Below are positions 11,537-21,756 of a stretch of DNA of 64,000 bases, piece by piece (position 1 is the stretch's first letter; the number at the start of each line of letters is the position of its first letter). The stretch spans positions 55,326-119,325 of the forward strand of contig JASANG010000837.1 of the NCBI GenBank assembly GCA_030248215.1, read 5' to 3'. This DNA is from Enoplolaimus lenunculus (lineage: Eukaryota; Nematoda; Enoplea; Enoplida; Thoracostomopsidae). The notes beneath the pieces are model-generated. The model ran no database searches and was not told the DNA's origin. It was given only the letters and a program-made list of their open reading frames with translations. The position numbers and the translations under genes were made by a program.

Positions 11537-11682
11537 TACTGTAGCATATAAACACGAATAAGAAGGGACTGATATTTAGTCGGCCTCTCCAGCAAGTACC
11601 CTTAGTTTTATTCGGTTACGGACTATGTTTTTTAATCCGGCTTTCGTTACTGATTAGTTGGTATTGCAACTATCCGTTGAAT
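11537..11682 (-). mobile_element. Truncated MITE (TTATTCGGGTCA family)
   Basis: A decayed left terminus (TACTGTAGCATATAAACACG) is followed by the family's inner blocks, including GCCTCTCCAG, TTATTCGGTTACGGACT and GTATTGCAACTATCCGTTGA. It stops at 11682, where a different inverted-repeat terminus (ATGTTACTTTATGG) begins. Confidence 0.7.
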
Positions 11683-12318
11683 GGTGCATGTTACTTTATG
11701 GGGCGTCCAGGTTTCTGGTGGGTCTATACAAATAAGTTTAGATTCTAGATTACATTTTTTTGCTTAAGCTTAGGTTTGAACTCATTTTTGCGACACTTCG
11801 GCTTATATCTCCAAAGTAAGCCTAGTGAAAATGTTCGACGAATACGAACCCTCAAGTACTAAATTTATGGTTTATAGGTATCTTCCGTTTAAAGACTAAG
11901 CATCTTCATTCGTTTTATGGAATAAAAGCTTAATCTTAATTTTTATTTTTAATCGAAAGCAATTATAAAATTAACAAATTAGATTACGCTAAACCAGTCA
12001 TGCAACGCAAAAAGTGATGTCATTCAGTCTTAAAGTTTAAAGGTCCTCAGCGTAAACACAACAAAGCTTAAGCCTAGCACAAGCAAAAAATTAGTCTAAA
12101 ATTTAAGGCTACTCTACTGCGGTCTAGTGAGAAGCCAGGCACTAGCGGATCCAGAGGAAGGCGGGCGTACGCCCTCGTAAAAATTTTTGTGATAAAACGG
12201 TAACGTCCTTACGTTACAATTTTTACCTCTCAAAATTGTGAAAAATGATAAGGCACCTACATTACAATTTGTCCCCTCATAACTTTTGCGACAAAATGGT
12301 GAGGTCCTTCCTACAATT
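11683..12318. other. Repeat-derived spacer
   Basis: One terminus related to the GGCCAATGTTACTTTAAAG element starts at about 11685. A segment at about 12142-12240 (GCGGATCCAGAGG, GGCGGGCG, AAAATTTTTGTGATAAAACGG) has a diverged relative at about 25007-25080. No gene. Confidence 0.4.
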
Positions 12319-12504
12319 TTTGGCCAATGTAAAGAACAGGGGCGCAACAGTATTACAAACATAATCCTAAGCCTAAACCTAAGCCTAAACGTAAGAATGA
12401 GCATACTCCTAAGCAAGCCAAACAAAAAATAGTCTAAAGCTTAAGCTTACACTATTGCAGTCCCACCAAAAAACGTTACGCCCCTGACCTTTACATGGGC
12501 CCAA
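12319..12504 (+). mobile_element. MITE with internal GCCTAA runs, copy 1
   Basis: The ends are inverted: TTTGGCCAATGTAAAGAACA on the left and a right end ending CTTTACATGGGCCCAA. The interior carries degenerate hexamers (CCTAAGCCTAAACCTAAGCC). The same layout is seen at 34709-34918. No coding capacity. Confidence 0.75.
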
Positions 12505-12939
12505 TTTTCTCAGAAAATTTTTGGTAAAAAATGATAAGGTTCCTACCTTACAAATTTTCCACCTTAAAAAATTTTTCGGTGACAAAATTGCGTGAAAAGG
12601 AAATTGCGTTTCAAAACATTTAGCAGGTGCGCTAAAAGTACAACCAACAAAAAATTTAGTTGTGCAGAAACAACTCCTGCAAAACAAGGATAAATAAACA
12701 ATATTACATTTTTACGTAAAACCTTCTGGGGACGAATTATTTTATTGGGTACCAATTGTCGAGGACGAATTTACCAAGGGCGAACTGTCGGAAACAAATT
12801 GTCCAGCAGTTTCGCTTCGTTGTTGAATAAATAATTGATTATTCGACTTCTCTTTTGATACAATTTAGCCATAACTCGTCAACAAAGCAATAGAAGCCGA
12901 TCTCAATCAGTGAAATTCATGCGTTCCTGGTAGGAATAT

Positions 12940-13165
12940 TAAAATTTATGCAAGTGACAGTCCTAACTATAATCTTGCATTATCGCTCAACCCATTGAAA
13001 AGACGAATAAACGTTTCATTCATGGGATAGTCGCAATACCGGATATATATCAGTAATGAAGAGTGGCGGAGGGCGGGTTAAAAATATAAGTCTGTAACCG
13101 AATAACAGGGAGAGTACGGTCCGGAGAGGCCGAATAAATATCCCCTTACTCGGCTCACTACAGTA
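12940..13165 (+). mobile_element. Truncated MITE (TTATTCGGGTCA family)
   Basis: This is the right half of the family, containing ATTATCGCTCAAC, GGATATATATCAGTAATGA, GTAACCGAATAACAGG and a decayed right terminus (TTACTCGGCTCACTACAGTA). The left half is lost. Confidence 0.7.
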
Positions 13166-13247
13166 TACCGTCTTGAAAAGGAGAGCTAAAGCAAAATGCA
13201 ACGCGCGCTGATACATTTGTTAAATGCAATTTACTGCCGCTGATTTA

Positions 13248-13394
13248 ACAACACTTTACGGACATTTGCTAAAATTAACAAATTAAACACCATTTTAACT
13301 GTCTAATTTTGTCTCACCCCCGGCATCACCTCTGGCTCAAGCAACTTTTGCTGACCTCAGGTTCCGGTATTTTTCACCTCCGGTTGCAACCCTG
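13248..13394 (+). mobile_element. Truncated hAT-like MITE overlapping the 3' end of the receptor-like gene
   Basis: The block CATTTGCTAAAATTAACAAA, then TTCCGGTATTTTTCACCTCC, then GGTTGCAACCCTG matches the right half of the element at 47627-47968. Its outer terminus is at 13394. The left half is missing. The terminal bases are read by the opposite-strand gene and provide its last six codons and stop. Confidence 0.75.
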
Positions 13395-14642
13395 TCGCCC
13401 GGTATAACATTCTATCATAGCAATGATAATACACAGAACGAAAAACACTGAGAATCGACTCATGATCGTGGCGAAAACGATAAATCCTAAAGGATCGACG
13501 ATTTTTGCTTTTACACCATATTGAGCCACTGAGTTTAGCAAATATTTTTGTTTCAAATGCGATGCAAAGCCAAACGCATTGGCTGTTTCAAACGCTTTAT
13601 CAATTTTCGGGTACAGAAGTGCATTTTGTCGAGTGACTTCGCGTTTCGGTGTTAAAAATGCACTTTTGAGCACCATCGGACTGTCTGAGTAGCGAAAAAC
13701 GTGTAAATGCCGGTACTTGTAAACGTGATAATAAATAACCTGATCAGTAACTCCGACAAGCAGTGAATTTGTTCGTGATCGTACAGCGTCAATACCTTTG
13801 CTATACTGATTTGTTTCTTCAATTGCAACTCTGCGAAGTGCAGTATTCATTGCGTAATGTTGCAACAGCCATTGAAAACTTGCAAATTGTTGATCAACTA
13901 TTACAACTGTAGGATGTTCACTGGTAATATATTTAGCGATTGCATCGCGAGAATTATCACCAATTGAAGTAATTGTTTTTGGTGTTAAAGTTTTCGTAAA
14001 AATTGCCCGATACTCCAGCTGACAGTAGCGTCCCAATGCTGACCAGAGCGTAATGAATGCACCAAGTCGTAGACGTGACCATCGCGTGTTGCGTTGCGAG
14101 AAATGAATCGCAAACCAACTGCGTAACCACAAGTCAACCGCGACTGCAAGCGATAACTTTCGCGTTGAAGATTGAGATTGAACAACAGGATTGAAAACGG
14201 TAACTGCTGTGATAATAAGTGTTACGACGAGAACTGTTGCCGTACCGCACAACCATACTTCAAGCTGAAACGAACGGCGTAGGGTTATACGCAGTGTTTT
14301 GACTTGCGTATTGTATATGAGAACATTTGAAGCAACTGACACCGGAGGTACAACTGCTCTGTAGCGTGCGAACCTTTGTGGGGTAAGTGAGTACGTTGGT
14401 TCAGTGATTGCAAACGTGCTGCTGCTACGATTGGTAAGCACTGAAGACAGTTCGCAAGGTTCTATTGTTTGGCGATGGGTTCTAATTGATATGTTTACAC
14501 TTAACGCAACGTATCTTAGTAGTTCAGCAGCAAACCCTGGATATCGACAGTGAAATGTTGGCTCGGCGACGCCTGAATTCAACCAATTAATGGCACATTG
14601 TTCGAACATGGGTCGCATGCTTGAACTAACGCACAACTCCAT
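13374..14642 (-). CDS. Ionotropic receptor / glutamate-receptor-like channel subunit
   Basis: A 422-residue protein on one uninterrupted exon. Residues about 1-125 look like the first half of a ligand-binding domain: PGFAAELLRYVA (35-46) matches the usual GF..DLL..lA motif, and TEPTYSLTPQRFARY with a following VVPPVSV resembles the loop that ends in the conserved Pro-rich strand. Hydrophobic segments lie at about 129-150, 191-215 and 388-413, with a pore-like stretch between the first two and a second ligand-binding lobe of about 165 residues after the second. That order fits the M1, pore, M3, M4 plan of ionotropic receptors. No signal peptide is evident from the ATG at 14642, so a short 5' exon may be missing. 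The last residues, QGCNRR and stop, come from a transposon end. An assignment to the divergent invertebrate IR/GLR-like group is inferred from topology and short motifs. The exact ligand is unknown. Confidence 0.55.
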   Translation of the reverse strand: MELCVSSSMRPMFEQCAINWLNSGVAEPTFHCRYPGFAAELLRYVALSVNISIRTHRQTIEPCELSSVLTNRSSSTFAITEPTYSLTPQRFARYRAVVPPVSVASNVLIYNTQVKTLRITLRRSFQLEVWLCGTATVLVVTLIITAVTVFNPVVQSQSSTRKLSLAVAVDLWLRSWFAIHFSQRNTRWSRLRLGAFITLWSALGRYCQLEYRAIFTKTLTPKTITSIGDNSRDAIAKYITSEHPTVVIVDQQFASFQWLLQHYAMNTALRRVAIEETNQYSKGIDAVRSRTNSLLVGVTDQVIYYHVYKYRHLHVFRYSDSPMVLKSAFLTPKREVTRQNALLYPKIDKAFETANAFGFASHLKQKYLLNSVAQYGVKAKIVDPLGFIVFATIMSRFSVFFVLCIIIAMIECYTGRQGCNRR

Positions 14643-16598
14643 ATTGATGTTACCTTGGTAGTCGTAAGTATTGTACTTCTACAACAGCACATTTTACTTT
14701 GAATAGCGTACCTATTTTCCGTTTTACTGCAATAGTGAACGCTTAAGCTTTAAACTACTTTTATCGATTAGCTTAAGTTTAAGCCTAGGCAAAGTTCAAG
14801 GTTTCTGCTTACGCTGGGGGCGTAGGCTTACACATCAGAAATATCATGGAGTAAGAATTTTCATTTCACCCTACTCCACCCCGCTGAAAATTTTCGTACA
14901 GATCCCCGCCACCCAGCTCACTTCGGGCGGGCTTCAAGTTATAGACTGTGTTACAGACGCCTCGGATATCTGTAATCCTTTGAGAAGCATGCACTAAGGC
15001 TTTATGAATAATTAGGTATAATAGTCGTTTAATTTTGTTATTGTTATTTGCCAGTTTTTGGTTGCTTTTTGATTTTTCGACGCATTTGAGGCTAAGTCAT
15101 TCGCAGCTGATTGCAACGACAAGTTGAATTGATTTTCGAAGCTACTTAAAAGTATAGGATTACACGAGAGTGTGGGGGGTTCGAGTTAAGGAGTACAACA
15201 ATTATCGAGATTTGGAACAACGTCATGAATACACTTAAATACTCCATACCACTGAATATATTTAAGAATTTTAACACCGCGGCGGGGCTTGAATCGCAGC
15301 CAATTTTCCAGTCCACTCTACCACACATCCTATGGGGATTCCCATGGGTGTGCCATTCCTCATGACTTCCCTGCTTAGGAACATGCTTGTACTACTGTTA
15401 CCCTTATTAAAGTATACAACATTGACTACTACAACTAAATAATTTTTGATTCGCTCGCCCTTGATAGGAGTCTGGCTGTAATGAAAGAGAGACCGGTGGA
15501 CTTAAAGACATGGGCTTAGATTTATATTTTTAAGCTTAGGTTTAGAATTAAACTTTACACTTACGCTTATGATTGGATTTGGTTTGAGCTGTAGGTTTAG
15601 GCCTCGTTTGCAGGGGCATACCATCTAATGCGTCGTCTACAATATCTTGCGACCGTCTTGTGGAAAATGAAATTGTCACTTTACTACTGTACCAAGAGCA
15701 ATTTTAGTCTAAAATTGATAAGCTCTGATATAAGTATTGATAAATTGAAACAATTTGTTTTTCAAAGTGAAAAATTGCACTCATAGTTTTAAACTAAGGT
15801 AAAATCAATTTTAAACTGCCGTGTTTGCTAATATAACGTGGCCTTTGAGTTGAAAACGCAATACCGTGGGAATAAGTGAATTGATAAGGAATCTTTTAGC
15901 AAGTAGTAAATTGATTTTATTTTGCACATAGATGATAGTTCCTACGTCTAAGTTTTCAATTTGCCATTGCCATCGTTTAAACTTTACAATGAAATATATC
16001 AAATTATGTTTACAATTTTTTAAGTTTTAATTGAGCTTTGAGGTCAAATAACGCTGGTAGCTCCAATTAGTGGATAACAATCGAAAAGGTCATTTAATAA
16101 GTACGAGAAATCTTTAAAAGAGTAGTGACAAATTGAAATTAAAATTGTAAATTAACTTTTCGTTTACTATTAAAAATTTTACATTTGCAATTTGCCATTG
16201 GAGTTTAGTCCGTTTTTACTTTTATTGGAATAACTTTATAGCTTGAAATCTGTTACTATATGAATGACCACAGCATGTGAACCGCTGCTCATATCTGGTG
16301 GCAAAACAAGCCCGTTAGATTTAACTTTACAAACGCTGTCGCGTAAGCGTTTTACTTTTTGACACAATTTTTTTCCATTCCGTTAGGCGTGGGCTGACAA
16401 CATTAATAGGTTATTGAAAAATTCAAATTTGTGACTGAAATTATATCTGGAGTCATTGGGAAGATTAACTGTGCGAACAAAATTTAAAATTACAACCGTT
16501 TTGAAGCACTAAAACCGACTGGAACGATAACTGAAAATGAGTTGTAATTTTTGTTGATCGGTTGAATCAGAATCAATAGTTTGCAATCGTCGAGTTAT
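14643..16598. other. Gene-poor spacer with one tRNA-like fragment
   Basis: No exon recognised. On the minus strand about 15285-15335 has GGTAGAGTGGAC followed by GCGATTCAAGCC, spaced like A and B boxes of polymerase III, but the stems do not form a tRNA. It is probably a decayed SINE head. The rest is AT-rich unique-looking sequence. Confidence 0.4.
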
Positions 16599-17462
16599 GG
16601 TTGCGCTATACTCGACGCGTTTCGTGTCATTCTTATAAAACACGCGGCATTGCGCTGCACACCTGAAATTGTGGCACCGCGCGGCAGCGTGCGAGGGTGC
16701 TCGGCACAGTAAAGTATAACACAATTCTAAAGGTTGCGCTATGCTATTCGATGCCGCCAGAGTTACACTTTACTTTACTGTGCCGCGTAGCGCCATGTGG
16801 CACAAACAAAATTACATTTTAAAAACGACGCGCAACGACGATTAGTGCCGTGCTCCATCTGATGGTGTATAGGTCGTAGGCCAATCTGCTATTCAGGCCA
16901 ATTACTAATTGGCTTAGGCCATTCTGCTATTTTATGTAATAGCAGTTTAGCCTAGTGCCGTGCTCCATCTGATGGTGTATAGGTCGTAGGCCAATCTGCT
17001 ATTCAGGCCAATTACTAATTGGCTTAGGCCATTCTGCTATTTTATGTAATAGCAGTTTAGCCTAGTGCCGTGCTCCATCTGATGGTGTATAGGTTGTAGG
17101 CCAATCTGCTATTCAGGCCAATTACTAATTGGCTTAGGCCATTCTGCTATTTTATGTAATAGCAGTTTAGCCTAGTGCCGTGCTCCATCTGATGGTGTAT
17201 AGGTCGTAGGCCAATCTGCTATTCAGGCCAATTACTAATTGGCTTAGGCCATTCTGCTATTTTATGTAATAGCAGTTTTGCCTAGGCTAAACTGCTATTA
17301 AACTAATAGACCAATCAGATTTGATTATTTGGACAGATGCAATACCTTTAAAATAGTAGATTGGCCTAGGCCAATTGGTTATTGGCCTGAATAGCAAATT
17401 GGCATACGACATACATATGAAAGTACTGTTTTACCATTGCGCGCGGCGAGTATAGAACAACC
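16599..17462. mobile_element. Inverted-repeat element containing a tandem array
   Basis: The left end GGTTGCGCTATACTCGACGC at 16599 and the right end, whose complement reads GGTTGTTCTATACTCGCCGC, at 17462 form imperfect inverted repeats of about 21 bp. A second partial copy of the left end lies at 16731. The interior holds a 4 x 110 bp array and its inverted counterpart. Ends of related type (GGGTGGCGCTATACTT) occur at 50905 and, inverted, at 56286-56302. No coding capacity. Confidence 0.5.
16843..17282 (+). repeat. Four near-identical tandem repeats of 110 bp
   Basis: Units start at 16843, 16953, 17063 and 17173, each beginning TAGTGCCGTGCTCCATCTGA. I see one substitution in the third unit (AGGTTGTAGG for AGGTCGTAGG) and one near the end of the fourth. 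Each unit contains an inner palindrome around CCAATTACTAATTGG. The region 17283-17410 carries inverted versions of the same words (TGGCCTAGGCCAATTGG, TTGGCCTGAATAGCAAATTGG read across the junction). The high identity marks a recent expansion. Confidence 0.95.
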
Positions 17463-19437
17463 TTAATTGTATGTAAAACTTAATGGAATAAATCGAACTG
17501 TCCCAACTGTGAACTGTTCATGATATACAGTGAAATATATGAGTTGGCGTTGAAAATTGAAAGAAATTTGACACCCTTCAACGTTTATTAATTAGGTAAA
17601 GTGCATTGAAAGCATAATCAATATTTATATACGTATATATACATTTATATATATATATTATATATGTGTGTGTTTGATATTAAATATAGAACTGAATATG
17701 AAATGACGTTTCCAGTTGCGTTAATGACTTCTGCACTCTTGTATTTCGTGTTTATTCTGATCACAGACAACATTAAAATTATAGATCAAGTTAATTATAG
17801 CGGCCTTGTTCACTGAACGACAGGTAGACTGCGAGAATTTGGAACAGTCAAAACCTACTTCATATCTGTACTATTAGAATTTTAGAAAAAAAACAAATGT
17901 TTAAAATGAATACGCATCACTAGGTATGTAATTAAAAAATATTATACTTAAATTTCGGTGAAAACTTCAAGTCTGAAAATGTGAATTAATAAATTGGTTT
18001 GCACTATATCATACGGCACCATATAACACTATAACGCACTAAATATACCGGAATTCGTTGGCCAAATGTCGGTCGAAAATGAAAACAGTTAAAAAGTATA
18101 GCTCCATTCAAACCCTACTTTCAGTATCTTATTATAAAGTTTCAGTGTCACGACAATTTGTCTCCCGACAACTCATCACCCGTCAATTTGTAATCCGTAT
18201 TACCTCGTCGAGAGTCAACAATTTGGCGCCCATCACTCTTTTAAACTTAACATTGGAATTAGGCTTACGATTTACGACGCTGTCGGGCGACAAGTTTAAC
18301 TAATTGTCTATGATTTGTGATTATATTTTCAATTTGTTTTCAGAATATTCCTCGAGTCTATAAGCAAAATTAATGCGACTGGTGACGCGGCGACACGACA
18401 ATTTGTTGTCCGATTTTGGTGGCGTTTTCCATGCCAGACAATATTGATGTAAGTATAAACACAGTGTTTTCAATTATATTTGCGAGGAAAACAATATGCA
18501 ATATATTTTCTGCTTCTTCCAATGCGCCTCGGACCGTATCAAACTGACACGTATACACTAGACGCTTCGAATTTATTTTTCAAATTTGTGTTTAAACCTG
18601 GTGCTTTAATCACAGACAGCGATAAACATTTTGTGCAGTTGTGCAGTTGAAAAGATTGATTTTTTGGCCAACATTTACTTCTAGGGCGTAACATTGGGTT
18701 AAACCAATTTTTAAACCTAAGTCCAAGCACACAATATATAATAAAAAAATATATATGTATATATAATACATATATATTCCAATGTCAGTTAACAGTTCAA
18801 AATTCAAATCGTCTGAAAGCACGTTTAGCTTATCGTATGCTTATATGTTGAATCACACCGTAAATCTGACATTGAACGACAATGAAATGACAGATTCGGT
18901 TTGAGTTGAGAAAAATTAAATTCCTAATACTCCACGCTTTGATGTAAAGCTGGGTTCTAATGAGCTTTCAGACAAACGCAAAAAATTGTCATTCATTCGA
19001 CAAATTTAGTTTTAAATTTTATTAGTAATATTTTGTACGATGAAACTGTTTAAAATATATTTGTTCTTCTTGTATAAGAGTATATTTTGTTTACTCGGCA
19101 TAGACCCGTAGCTAGAGTGCTGCCAAAGTGGCTCAGACTCTCTGCACAGCCGAAACAGTTTGCCCCGCTACAAAATGTTCAACCTCGCTAGTAAGTTATC
19201 GAAAACCCTTGTACATCCCACATAAATATTATTCAGACAGGAAGCAAAGTGACCTGGCTGCGATCCAGAATTGGTTGATAGTGTACCATAATCAGTGTGC
19301 TGGAAAAGTTACGCAGTAATCAATGACAGTTTAATTTCAGTGATTACGCTTTAAGTCACCTGTATGATAATTTTGGTGTACATATTTTTATCTGGATTAA
19401 ATTTTCTGCTCCTTCAAACAGTGACTTGGATGGACTG
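17463..19437. other. Gene-poor AT-rich spacer
   Basis: It contains simple TA-rich tracts at about 17625-17670 and 18740-18778 (ATATATGTATATATAATACA). No exon, RNA gene or bounded element recognised. Confidence 0.4.
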
Positions 19438-19874
19438 TACTGTAGTGACCCGAATAAGAGGGGGACTGACATTTATTTCGCCTCTTCAGAGGGTGCCACC
19501 CTGTTATTCGGTTACGAACTGTTATTTATTTTCAACCCGCAGTCCGTCAGCCTTCGTTACTGATATGTCTTCGGTATTGCAAATATCGGTTGAATTAAAT
19601 GTTTCTTTGTCTTGTGTAAATAGCTTGAGCGATAATACAAGGTTATACTTAGGAATGTAGTTTCAAATTTTAAGTACGATTTAAAGTTTCGAACTCAAAT
19701 ATTTGCTCCTGGAGTCAGTTATGCGCTACAGTTAGCGATAATTGACATTTATGATCTCTAATTAGAGTTTAGGAACTCTATCCGCTTACGGAAGTCTTAT
19801 TAGAGATACGGACTTCTATTGATTGGGACTCAAAGGGGGACGCCCTCTTATTACCCTCTCTTATTCGGGTCACT
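19438..19874 (-). mobile_element. TA-flanked MITE, inverted copy (TTATTCGGGTCA family)
   Basis: The left end TACTGTAGTGACCCGAATAA is intact; the right end CTCTTATTCGGGTCACT is followed by unrelated bases, so its last few bases are altered. The full set of internal family blocks is present in the orientation opposite to that at 44398. Confidence 0.85.
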
Positions 19875-20706
19875 CAAACTTTTGCGTATATGTATTTATG
19901 TTAGACATTTTTCATTTATTTTCCAGTTTGTTTTTCTCGCTTGCTTGTTTCTGTGCCGGTGCGTAGCTGGGAAAAGGGTCTTGGGGGGTCTTGGTTTGTT
20001 AAAATCTATGGAACAAAAAACCTTTTTGCGGCATTCTATCTTATCGTGCCTGATCACACATTCTCTTCCACAGCCCTTTGAATTTTTTACTACCCAAGCG
20101 TATGGTTCTCCACTGCTTGTGTGCGGAAAACCTTGCAAAACTCCCGACCCTCATGGGTCGCGGGATGGGGTGGACTGTTGATCAATATTTAAAACTGACA
20201 GGGTTCTCCGTCCTGCCGTGGGGATAAAAATTTCAAACATATATTTTAGTATCAAAACGCAATCCTCAAATATTATTCACAAGGTTGTTTTACATCTCGG
20301 CAATTGTCTCCTCGTTAAGCTTAGTCCGTTTACTAACAGTCAGTGAGCGTCTCGTACAGGCCTGTTTTCCTGCCTTTTAAAAACCCTGCCGATACACTTC
20401 CAAGTTTCCGGGATAAACATAGTACTATGCTAAGATTTCATATTTGCAACACACTATTAACATTTCTTCCCATCCTTCAGTTTAAATTCTATGCGAACCC
20501 GATTGTGGACACGAGTATAGCGTTTACAAATGCAGGCATACCGTGGACTCAACCCATCCAGCTATTTGTGGCTACGGACAGCGAATAACTCGGACAATCT
20601 CTAATATTTCAAGAAAGTAAGATATACCCAATGTGGTAAATATATAATTGACAAAATTAAGCGGCATTGAGGATTTTTCATTTAATGCATACGAATCGTC
20701 GTGCCT
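19875..20706. other. Spacer, nothing firm
   Basis: It has somewhat higher GC near 19960-20200. Open stretches on the + strand (for example 20343-20588) have no recognisable family and no supported splice sites, so I do not call them genes. Confidence 0.35.
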
Positions 20707-21756
20707 GTGACACGGTTTAATTCTTCTCCCGTTTAATTCTTTCCCCGTTAGAACTAAAGTGGCTTAATTTTTCTCCTGGAAGAATTAAACCATTTTAATT
20801 TTCCCCACATGCCGGTTTAATTTTCCCCAAATATAGTCGCGGTTTAATTCTACCCCCTGTTTGATTTTCTCTCGGTAGAATTATACCAGATTATTCCTTC
20901 CTCAACCTTTGGTTTAAATCTTTTCAATAAATTTAAAAGCCCATTGGCTTATATATTCGGCACCAGTGTATTTGTAATTTGCATTATATAAAAAGATACT
21001 GCAATCTCCGGGCACACTATGTGCAGGGTTCTGTGCAATTCCAATGCATGGTTAGGCGTTAAATTTTGGGGAACTTTGTTGAATTTCAATTAAAATAGAA
21101 TAATAATCCTATAATACGCAAAAAAATTTAGTTTTAACCGAATTTTTCGAATAACACGTAGGATTTGCGACATTTTAATTTTGCTCAAACTAGAAACAAA
21201 TTATTTGTTCTGCAAACGGTCATGACTCATGACCATGGTGACAACAAATGTTCGGATTCGGATTCGGCAAAAACTTGCGGTTCGGATTCGGTTGTGAAAA
21301 AGTCGAATCCAAAAGCATAATCCAACAATGTTCGGCAAAATATGTTTTTCATTTTTACAATAAAGATTCCAAATAATTTGTTACATAAAATCAATATTTT
21401 TTGTTTCAGGTCTCAAAGCTCAAAACTGAGTTCGGGCATTAAAAAATTGCGTTTGCGATAAAAAGTAAACTTCCTGGAGTGATATATTTTATTAGTTGTT
21501 GCAGGTCGTAAGGCAAAATTCGAATTGTATTAAGTTGGTCTTCTGAAACAAATCGTACAACTGTTTGAGAAGAAGTCGGTTCAAATGGGTGGAATTCAAA
21601 AGAGGAAAAAATCGACTATGAATGATTTCAGAGAAAACATACCAGAGGGAGCGGAGAAATATATTGTGAGCGCGGAAAAAACTAAACTATAGTCTAATTT
21701 ACTCTAATTTGTCCGGCGGGAATAATTAAATGGGAGGAAGTATTATACCGTGACAC
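20707..21756. mobile_element. Non-autonomous inverted-repeat element, about 1.05 kb
   Basis: The left end GTGACACGGTTTAATTCTTC and the right end, whose complement begins GTGTCACGGTATAATACTTC, give inverted repeats of about 32 bp. The left arm carries a run of spaced GGTTTAATTCT/CCCC words to about 20925. A GGATTCGGATTCGG fragment near 21240-21340, related in reverse to 52830-52920, looks like a second element inserted inside. No coding capacity. Confidence 0.55.

Noticed and set aside
19128-20588. Several + strand open frames near the 19.4-19.9 kb MITE.
   Set aside because: They either cross the MITE or lack any recognisable motif or supported splice sites.
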